Source of the DNA: Candidatus Saccharibacteria bacterium RIFCSPHIGHO2_02_FULL_47_12
GTDB taxonomy: Bacteria > Patescibacteriota > Saccharimonadia > Saccharimonadales > JANWIN01
DNA: 5,505 nt
Assembly (NCBI GenBank): GCA_001790455.1
Contig: MGCP01000015.1
Span: forward strand, 1,818-7,322
Direction: 5' to 3'
Made by a program: the position numbers and the translations under genes. Below, in pieces: positions 1 through 5,505 of the stretch. Below the pieces are notes generated by a model. It was given only the letters and a program-made list of their open reading frames with translations. It was not told the origin of the DNA and searched no databases. Positions within the stretch are counted from its first letter, which is position 1, and each line of letters starts with the position of its first letter.

Positions 1-366
1 TCCACTTACATAAAGCACTGGCTCTTTGGACGCAACAGCGTCCGCGAGCTGTAGCAACAATGTGCTTTTGCCAATCCCCGGCTGGCCGGCAATTAGCACT
101 ACGCTACCAGCCACAAAACCTCCGCCCAATACAGAATCTACCTCGTTTATATTGGTCTTCAGTCGCTTTTCGCTCTCAAACTTTGCTAGTTTACTCACGG
201 GTTCAGCTTTGAGTGCTCTGCCAGAGGCCGTAAGCTGCCCAGTTTCAACCGACAATTGCTCTTCTAGCGTGTTCCACTCGCCACACAAATGACAGCGGCC
301 AGACCAAGTCGAAGACTGGGCTCCGCAATTGCTACAAACATAAGTTACGCTGCTCTTTTTAGCCAT
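1..366 (-). CDS. radA: DNA repair protein RadA (Sms), N-terminal part, runs off the window
   Basis: RadA is a RecA-family ATPase that drives branch migration during recombinational repair. The first 122 codons are present, read from ATG at 366-364; the rest lies beyond base 1. A four-cysteine zinc finger (C11, C14, C25, C28; spacing C-x2-C-x10-C-x2-C) is followed by GEWNTLEE, a typical RadA N-terminus. A linker leads to the ATPase core with GGGFVAGS (about 81-88), Walker A GQPGIGKST (94-102) and VLYVSG (117-122), where the family usually continues EES. The start is only 18 bases after the stop of the upstream HExxH gene on the same strand, so the two are probably cotranscribed. No clear Shine-Dalgarno is visible in the gap. 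Identity is secure from the finger plus Walker A combination. Confidence 0.95.
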   Translation of the reverse strand, partial: MAKKSSVTYVCSNCGAQSSTWSGRCHLCGEWNTLEEQLSVETGQLTASGRALKAEPVSKLAKFESEKRLKTNINEVDSVLGGGFVAGSVVLIAGQPGIGKSTLLLQLADAVASKEPVLYVSG

Positions 367-384
367 TGCAATAAGTTTACCAAA

Positions 385-1341
385 CTACCGCGAAGGCACT
401 GTATTTATGCTGTTTGAGTCAATGGCATTAAACAACTCTTGTTCTTCTAGGGCTATCTGGTTTCGTTCGGCCACGAGCTGGTTGTATTGGCTGATTAATT
501 TCTTGGTGGATGCTAGCAGGCTGTTGTAATCACGTACTTTCTGATTATAGGCGTCAACTTGGTTTTGGCTACCCCCTGACTCTACGGCGTCCCTTTCTGA
601 TGACAAAGTCTGAGACAAAAACTTTATATTGTTTTCGTTTTCTTCTATTTGCGCTTTTAGATCTGCCAGCTGGGCATCGTAGGCGGCAACTTTGTCTTTG
701 CGTTCAGTAAAAGCTGCCTGGTATGCCTCAGAGTAAGCCACAATCTTTTGGCGGTCTCTAAAGAAGTTTTGATAGTACTCCTCTAGCCCGGCAGGCAATA
801 TTCTAACTTCGGTGCCAAGTATTGAATGCAGCTCGTTGGTAACGTCCGCCCCGGCTATTTTGTATTCTTCTATGGTAGTTCTTATGCGCTCGTCTGTTAC
901 TACGCTGTAAGCTTGGTTGATTAGCTCATTTACCCGCTTGCGTTCTTTGCTGCTTAACCTGTCGTACTGGGCATGCAGCAGTTCGTGCGCGGCTGTAACT
1001 TCTTCTACTCCGGCTAGGCGCGGGTCGGTAACGTCAAGCAAATATATGCCGTGGTTTTCTAAATAACAGCCCAGCACAATGGTGTGCTCTCGGTCGTCTG
1101 CGCCACAGTTTTGGTTAAAATTTCCTTTGTCGTCTAACTGGGGGTGATAGACATAGAACAAACGGCGTGAATCTTGGTCCATGGTCGTGTCGTCTGCCAA
1201 TTTGGCAATTGCGGCTGCTGGCGTGTAGTCTCTTAGCCGCCACCAGTCATAAATTGCTTGCCGCTGCCAAAAACCAACTGCAACTGCTAATAGCAGTCCT
1301 AGGCTAAATGTTATCCTAAGTGCTTTTTTGGCTGGAGTCAT
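385..1341 (-). CDS. Membrane-anchored extracytoplasmic protein with HExxH zinc-protease motif and coiled coil
   Basis: I do not recognise a named family. From ATG at 1341 the protein has 318 residues. The N-terminus is a basic stretch (MTPAKKALR) followed by one hydrophobic helix (about residues 8-25), which reads as a signal anchor, so the bulk should lie outside the membrane. The sequence AAHELLHAQYDRL contains HELLH at 119-123, the zinc-binding and catalytic pattern of gluzincin-type metallopeptidases. A later NELHSILGTE (about 169-178) offers a possible third ligand (Glu or His), which is an inference. C79 and C92 could form a disulfide. Residues about 210-300 are charged and heptad-like, probably coiled coil. 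A GTG at 1377 would add 12 residues in frame, but that stretch reads through promoter-like repeats. ATG 1341 places the basic-plus-hydrophobic anchor at the N-terminus and sits 7 bases after a TATAAT. It lies between clpC and radA on the same strand. A protease role is plausible but unproven. Confidence 0.8.
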   Translation of the reverse strand: MTPAKKALRITFSLGLLLAVAVGFWQRQAIYDWWRLRDYTPAAAIAKLADDTTMDQDSRRLFYVYHPQLDDKGNFNQNCGADDREHTIVLGCYLENHGIYLLDVTDPRLAGVEEVTAAHELLHAQYDRLSSKERKRVNELINQAYSVVTDERIRTTIEEYKIAGADVTNELHSILGTEVRILPAGLEEYYQNFFRDRQKIVAYSEAYQAAFTERKDKVAAYDAQLADLKAQIEENENNIKFLSQTLSSERDAVESGGSQNQVDAYNQKVRDYNSLLASTKKLISQYNQLVAERNQIALEEQELFNAIDSNSINTVPSR

Positions 1342-1348
1342 GTGGGGA

Positions 1349-1377
1349 ATTATAATTGCTCTAATTTCTAATTGCAC
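1349..1377 (-). promoter_or_regulatory. Likely leaderless promoter of the HExxH gene
   Basis: On the minus strand a perfect TATAAT (1354-1349) is followed by seven bases and then ATG at 1341. Transcription would begin at or next to the A of the start codon, giving a leaderless mRNA. This fits the absence of any Shine-Dalgarno before the ATG. The -35 position at 17-bp spacing (1377-1372) reads GTGCAA, a poor match, so an activator or the adjacent repeats may matter. The -10 match is direct; promoter activity is inferred. Confidence 0.55.
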
Positions 1378-1421
1378 TAATTTCTAAATATATCTCAATT
1401 AACTAATGCTCTAATTTCAAA
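1356..1421. repeat. Three 16-bp direct repeats upstream of the HExxH gene
   Basis: On the plus strand TTGCTCTAATTTCTAA (1356-1371) is followed at once by TTGCACTAATTTCTAA (1372-1387), a tandem pair with one mismatch. A third, weaker copy, ATGCTCTAATTTCAAA, lies at 1406-1421. They fill most of the gap between clpC and the HExxH gene and abut the TATAAT. They could be binding sites for a regulator or simply a small tandem duplication in AT-rich DNA. No known operator is recognised. Confidence 0.6.
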
Positions 1422-1468
1422 TATTTAGAAGTTGGTTATTGATATTTATAAATTATTTTGGTCAATTT

Positions 1469-1500
1469 CTCAACTATTCGGCAACTGCTGAATAGTTGAG
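1469..1500 (-). other. Perfect 11-bp inverted repeat over the clpC stop codon
   Basis: Arms CTCAACTATTC (1469-1479) and GAATAGTTGAG (1490-1500) flank a 10-base loop. The structure covers the last eight clpC codons, the TAG stop (1476-1474) and five bases beyond. In the clpC direction it is followed by AAATTGACC, not a T run, so it is not a standard intrinsic terminator. In the opposite direction the following bases are T-rich (TTCTTTGTCTTTT). It may protect the clpC 3' end from nucleases, pause polymerase, or separate clpC from the downstream gene. The repeat is certain; its function is inferred. Confidence 0.6.
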
Positions 1501-3945
1501 TTCTTTGTCTTTTACGCCAATTTGGACAATATCGCCCTTGTGGTAGTTACTGTCTAGCAGCTCTAGCGCAATGTGATCTTCTAGTGTGTCTTGCAGTAGT
1601 CGACGAAGCGGCCTGACGCCATTTAGCGAGTCATAGCCCTTTTCTAATAGGTGTTGTTTGGCAGTAGCTGTAACCTCTAGCCCAATTCCATGTTTGATTA
1701 GCCGCTGCCGCAGTTCGTCTAGCTGCAGGTCTAATATCTTTAGCACGTCTTTTTTAGTAAGCGCGCGAAAAACCACGATTTTGTCTATGCGGTTCAAAAG
1801 TTCCGGACGCATGATTTTCTTTAGTTCGTCTTGGACCTTGCTTTTGTTTTCTGCATGCAAGGCATTTAGGTCTTTTAGGTCGCTTGCGTTGCCGGCATGA
1901 AAGCCCAGCGACGCCTCTTTCTGAAGTTTCTCTGCACCAATATTGCTAGTCATAATGACAATGGTGTTTGTAAAGTCAATCTTGCGGCCTTTGGCATCTG
2001 TTAACACGCCGTCTTCTAAAATTTGAAGAAGCATATTAAATACTTCTGGGTGAGCTTTTTCTATTTCATCTAGTAGCACCAAACTATACGGTTGGCGCCG
2101 AATTTTGTCTGTTAGTTGGCCGCCATCGTCGTAACCCACATAGCCCGCCGGAGCGCCCACTAGGCGCGACACCGTGTGCCTTTCGCCAAATTCGCTCATG
2201 TCTATCTTTACTAGTGCATCCGCGCTGCCAAAAAACTCTCTGGCTAGTACACGGGCCAGCTCAGTCTTGCCCACACCAGTGGGACCTAGAAATGTAAACG
2301 AACCAATCGGGCGCGTAGGTGCAGACACCCCAGAACGGTTACGCCGAATGGCTTTTGCTACTACGCTCACGGCTTCGTCTTGGCCTATTACGTATTTGCT
2401 TAGTGTTTTTTCTAGGTTTATTAGGTACTTGGCTTCAGAACGTATGACTTTCTGCACCGGGACACCGGTCATCCGGGCAACTACTTCTGCCACGTCATTG
2501 CTAGACATAGTTAGCTTGTTTACGGCGCGTCCACCGGATTGTAGTTTTTTTAGTTCTTCGGTAAGTTGGCTAGCTTTAGTTTTGTACTGCGCTGCACGCT
2601 CATAATCTTCGGCGTCGGCAGCTTCTTCGCGGCGCGCGTTTGCCAGCTTGATTTCTTTCTGCAGGCGGCGGACTTCTGGTGGTGTCTTGCCTTTGTCTAC
2701 GCGCAGGTAAGCAGCAGTTTCATCGAGCAGGTCTATGGCTTTGTCTGGCATAAAGCGGTCATTTACATATCTGGCAGCCAGATTCACTGTGTCTTCTAGT
2801 ACTTCGTCGCTCACGCTCACGCCGTGGAATGACTCGTAATGCTTGCGTAGTCCCTTTAGGATAGATAGCGTTTCTGCAGGTGTCGCCTCTGGCACTATGA
2901 TGGGCTGGAACCGGCGTTCTAGTGCTGCATCTTTTTCTATGTGTTTGGTGTACTCGGCAGTTGTAGTAGCCCCAATTAGCTGTATATTGCCACGTGCTAA
3001 TGCGGGTTTGAGCATATTTCCGGCATCCATGGCGCCCTCTGCGGCACCTGCACCTACAATCAAATGTAGTTCGTCTATAAATACAATTGTTTTTTTGTCT
3101 TCCTCTAGCTCGGTCATAACTTTTTTCAGCCGTTCTTCAAACTCGCCGCGGTACTTGGTGCCGGCAATCATACCAGACAGATCGAGCATAACTATGCGCT
3201 TTTCCAGCAAGCTGTCTGGTACGTCTTCGTTTACAATCCGCTGGGCCAGACCCTCTACTATGGCGGTCTTGCCCACGCCAGGCTCGCCTATAAGCACCGG
3301 GTTGTTCTTGGTCCGGCGGTTGAGTATGGTTATGAGTCGGCGTATCTGCGGCTCGCGCCCGACTACCGGGTCAAGCTTGCCACTTCTGGCCTGCTGGGTC
3401 AGGTCTGTGCCAAAGAAATCCAGTGCCGTCTTTTTGCCTTTGCGTACGCGTTTTCCCGTGTCTGGACCGGTTTCTTCATATTGTTGTCGATTTAGAAATT
3501 GTTCCAGTTCGTTTAGAAGTTGCTCGGTATTTACATTCATGTTGCGTAGCAATATGGTGGCTCGAGCGTTCTTTTGGCTTAGGATGCTATAAAGAATATG
3601 CTCTGTGCCACAAACTTCTTGGTTATAATCTTGGGCTGCTTCATATGCCATCTTGAGCGTTAGTTTAGCCGTCTCGCCCAAACCCTTTGCGCCCATGTTG
3701 ATTACTAAAGTTTTAGGGGTCAAGTTAAACGCCATCCGCGCTCGGTCCAGTGTAACACCAGCGTCTACCAGCAATTTGGCAGCTATAGAAGAATCTTGGG
3801 CAAGCAAGCCAAGTAATAAATGCTCGGTGCCAACATAGGCATTCCCAAAGCTGCGTGCAATAGCGTCTGCGTGCATAATGCTCTGGCGTGCATTATCTGT
3901 TAGATGATTTAGAAATTCTTGGAAGTCTGGACTGTTTGGCATCAT
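1474..3945 (-). CDS. clpC: ATP-dependent Clp protease ATP-binding subunit ClpC
   Basis: ClpC is a cytoplasmic AAA+ unfoldase that feeds substrates to ClpP; the protein here has 823 residues, about the usual length. Two Clp_N repeats (about 5-150) are followed by AAA module 1 with Walker A GEPGVGKT (220-227), the KYRG pore loop (264-267), Walker B IVFIDE (287-292) and arginines R344/R345. A UVR-like middle coiled coil (about 428-466) separates ClpC from ClpB and ClpA. AAA module 2 has Walker A GPTGVGKT (554-561), pore loop GYVGYDDGG (601-609), Walker B LVLLDE (622-627) and sensor-2 GVRPLRR (776-782). LGF at 680-682 is the ClpP-docking loop, so it should work with ClpP. Two adjacent ATGs (3945 and 3942) are possible starts, and neither has a strong Shine-Dalgarno. 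A CIRCE site lies upstream, implying control by HrcA. Nothing looks broken. Confidence 0.97.
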   Translation of the reverse strand: MMPNSPDFQEFLNHLTDNARQSIMHADAIARSFGNAYVGTEHLLLGLLAQDSSIAAKLLVDAGVTLDRARMAFNLTPKTLVINMGAKGLGETAKLTLKMAYEAAQDYNQEVCGTEHILYSILSQKNARATILLRNMNVNTEQLLNELEQFLNRQQYEETGPDTGKRVRKGKKTALDFFGTDLTQQARSGKLDPVVGREPQIRRLITILNRRTKNNPVLIGEPGVGKTAIVEGLAQRIVNEDVPDSLLEKRIVMLDLSGMIAGTKYRGEFEERLKKVMTELEEDKKTIVFIDELHLIVGAGAAEGAMDAGNMLKPALARGNIQLIGATTTAEYTKHIEKDAALERRFQPIIVPEATPAETLSILKGLRKHYESFHGVSVSDEVLEDTVNLAARYVNDRFMPDKAIDLLDETAAYLRVDKGKTPPEVRRLQKEIKLANARREEAADAEDYERAAQYKTKASQLTEELKKLQSGGRAVNKLTMSSNDVAEVVARMTGVPVQKVIRSEAKYLINLEKTLSKYVIGQDEAVSVVAKAIRRNRSGVSAPTRPIGSFTFLGPTGVGKTELARVLAREFFGSADALVKIDMSEFGERHTVSRLVGAPAGYVGYDDGGQLTDKIRRQPYSLVLLDEIEKAHPEVFNMLLQILEDGVLTDAKGRKIDFTNTIVIMTSNIGAEKLQKEASLGFHAGNASDLKDLNALHAENKSKVQDELKKIMRPELLNRIDKIVVFRALTKKDVLKILDLQLDELRQRLIKHGIGLEVTATAKQHLLEKGYDSLNGVRPLRRLLQDTLEDHIALELLDSNYHKGDIVQIGVKDKELNYSAVAE

Positions 3946-3965
3946 AGTTTAATTATCTCACTTAT

Positions 3966-3988
3966 GGTAGATTTTGATAATATCTACC
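3966..3988. promoter_or_regulatory. 7-bp dyad in the clpC leader
   Basis: GGTAGAT (3966-3972) and ATCTACC (3982-3988) are perfect inverted arms around nine bases. The dyad begins about seven bases after the predicted -10, so it would form a stem-loop at the very 5' end of the clpC mRNA, ending some 20 bases before the ATG. It could stabilise the message or affect initiation, or be a second operator, since the 9-base spacer equals that of CIRCE. The dyad is seen; its role is inferred. Confidence 0.5.
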
Positions 3989-3995
3989 TAAATCT

Positions 3996-4025
3996 ATGAT
4001 ACCCAAATTAGCACTCACGAGTCAA
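3996..4025 (-). promoter_or_regulatory. Sigma70-like promoter of clpC
   Basis: On the minus strand TTGACT (4025-4020) and TATCAT (4001-3996) are separated by 18 bases, matching the -35 and -10 consensus at five of six and four of six positions. The -35 hexamer falls inside the 9-base spacer of the CIRCE dyad, so bound HrcA would block polymerase directly. The predicted start is near 3989, giving a leader of about 44 bases. Confidence 0.7.
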
Positions 4026-4034
4026 GAGTGCTAA
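4008..4034. promoter_or_regulatory. CIRCE heat-shock operator (HrcA binding site)
   Basis: TTAGCACTC (4008-4016), nine bases, then GAGTGCTAA (4026-4034) is an exact match to the CIRCE consensus TTAGCACTC-N9-GAGTGCTAA. The symmetry extends to 11-bp arms (4006-4016 and 4026-4036). HrcA repressor binds this element in many bacteria to control groESL and dnaK. Here it sits 63 bases before clpC and encloses the -35 box. The stop codon of the RT C-terminal reading frame (TAG, 4033-4031) lies within the distal arm. hrcA itself is not in the window. Confidence 0.95.
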
Positions 4035-4397
4035 TTCAGCTTATCTAGAAGTTCCCATGGTAGCTGCTTACTTACCCTTCTTGGTAAATTCATAGCCTTG
4101 TAGCTGGCTGCATTTCGCATATTAAGACCCTGCTTTACTTTTCTGCCCATAACCTTATCAACCGAGAGAGATAAAAACGAATAGATGCTATGCCCAAGAA
4201 AGTGCAGTCCCTGGTTTGCTCTGATAACCACATTATTCCTTGGGTGAACCCGTAGACGCAACATTTCTAGCAACCATGCCGTAGCAACGTCCTGCGCTTC
4301 ATTCGCCTCCTTCTGAGTACGCATGAACAAGACAAAATCGTCACCGTAACGCAGATAACCAAGCGGCTTGATATGGTGGCGCACAAACCAGTCAAAT

Positions 4398-5022
<625 letters not shown>

Positions 5023-5042
<20 letters not shown>

Positions 5043-5361
5043 TACGCTCACCTATGAAATATACAAGAAACTCATCACGCTCACCACTACAATAGATAAG
5101 AAATATCGCTACACGCTTGGCGAGCCGGTTGTTGCCAGTTGTAGCACTATCTTAGAACAGCTGATATTAGCCAAGCACGCTCCTAAACCGCTCAAGGCCA
5201 CCTATCTTATCAATGCCGATGCCGCAGGCGAACTAACGGCCCTGAAACTCCGGGCAGTTTTAGAACTGAAGCTGGCTAATGAAACCAATATATTGAAAAT
5301 CCAAGCTAAACTTAGCGAAGCACGCCGCCAAATCGGCGGTTGGCGTAAAAGCGTAGCTTAA
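5023..5361 (+). CDS. avd: Avd-like four-helix-bundle protein (DGR accessory)
   Basis: A 112-residue, mostly helical protein resembling the Avd/S23 four-helix-bundle family. In DGRs Avd forms a pentamer that binds the RT and the template RNA and is needed for mutagenic copying. Visible family signs are YEIYKKLITL near the N-terminus, KKYRYTLGEPV (about 22-32) matching the usual sensitive-to-family YTLG turn, a long helix with ILEQLILAKHA, and the C-terminal QIGGWRKS. ATG 5023 is chosen because the family normally starts close before the YE-YK segment; ATG 5002 or TTG 4975 would add residues that are only the antisense of RT. AAGG lies three bases before the ATG, which is close for a Shine-Dalgarno. 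It lies beside the RT but is divergent from it and overlaps its start by 20 bases, whereas most DGRs carry avd and RT on one strand. S23-type proteins also occur in rRNA intervening sequences, but no rRNA is here. Confidence 0.8.
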
Positions 5362-5381
5362 AATAATCCTTCCAAACCTCA

Positions 5382-5505
5382 CCGAGACGCGGCCATCGTT
5401 GTCATTCTGAACGTTGGAGTTGTTCAAGTTCGACTTGCCATCATCGTTCACATACGAGTTAGGCACGTTCGACCAGTCGTTGATGCGCTCTATATGGATT
5501 CCACC
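5382..5505 (-). other. Putative DGR template repeat (or variable repeat), AAC-rich, runs off the window
   Basis: Read on the minus strand from 5505 in the frame GGT GGA ATC, this segment gives GGIHIERINDWSNV and continues NSYVNDDGKSNLNNSNV, QNDNDGRVSVRFG. Ten of codons 9-36 are Asn and nine of those are AAC (5481-5398), while the Asn codons of the adjacent avd are AAT. Dense AAC is the hallmark of DGR template repeats, because adenines are the mutated positions and the final C prevents stops. The last AAC is followed by a G/C-rich stretch (GGCCGCGTCTCGG, 5394-5382) at the place where the IMH-like end is expected. The frame stays open past 5382 until a stop at 5262-5260, deep inside avd antisense. 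That suggests a non-coding template rather than the end of a target gene, but the 3' end of a target with its variable region is the alternative. The left limit is approximate. The sense strand is the same as the RT's. Confidence 0.6.

Noticed and set aside
1375..1377. GTG start giving the HExxH protein 12 extra residues
   Set aside because: The added residues are encoded by the direct repeats and promoter region and would displace the basic-hydrophobic anchor from the N-terminus; ATG 1341 fits the leaderless promoter.
1469..1500. Intrinsic terminator for clpC
   Set aside because: The stem is strong but is followed by AAATTGACC in the clpC direction, with no T run.
2843..3592. 249-residue open frame on the plus strand inside clpC
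   Set aside because: It is exactly antisense to conserved ClpC domains, is Ser/Arg-rich low-quality sequence and has no family features; a shadow of clpC.
5324..5340. GC-rich hairpin (GCCGCC, five bases, GGCGGT) near the template-like segment, reminiscent of the stem-loops downstream of DGR variable repeats
   Set aside because: It lies within the conserved QIGGW codons of avd and is short; coding constraint explains it.
5260..5466. Separate 68-residue minus-strand gene starting at GTG 5466
   Set aside because: The frame is already open to the window edge, its first part is the AAC-rich template-like segment and its second half is antisense to avd; not an independent gene.

Overview
The window looks like part of a small bacterial genome, probably from the Patescibacteria/CPR and possibly Saccharibacteria. 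This is inferred from gene style, a leaderless start, and a DGR-type retroelement next to short stress and repair genes. No rRNA or marker gene is present to prove it. The standard genetic code fits every gene.

From 1 to 4034 there is a stress/proteolysis and repair block on the minus strand. In transcription order it holds a CIRCE operator (4008-4034) wrapped around a sigma70-like promoter, clpC (3945-1474), a membrane-anchored protein with an HExxH zinc-protease motif (1341-385), and the start of radA (366 to beyond the window edge). clpC followed by radA recalls the Bacillus clpC operon, but here the HExxH gene lies between them and the control site is of the HrcA type.

From 4031 to 5505 lies a probable diversity-generating retroelement (DGR). 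It has an RT of the GxPxGNxxSQ type on the minus strand, an Avd-like four-helix protein on the plus strand (5023-5361), and a strongly AAC-rich segment (about 5382-5505, minus sense) that looks like a template repeat or, less likely, a variable repeat. The RT is split into two frames exactly at a perfect 66-bp CTGT/ACAG tetranucleotide tract (4453-4518), between RT motif 3 and motif 4. Loss of one 4-bp unit, or gain of two, would restore one reading frame of about 335 residues with five or six DRQT repeats in it. The tract is open in every frame. This is the architecture of a phase-variable gene, so the central hypothesis is a targeted-hypermutation system with a slipped-strand on/off switch in its own reverse transcriptase, caught here in the OFF state.

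The two blocks touch. The RT stop codon lies inside the CIRCE arm of clpC and no terminator separates them, so RT transcription would run into the heat-shock operator and clpC. Avd is inverted relative to the RT and the putative template, and its 5' end overlaps the RT 5' end.
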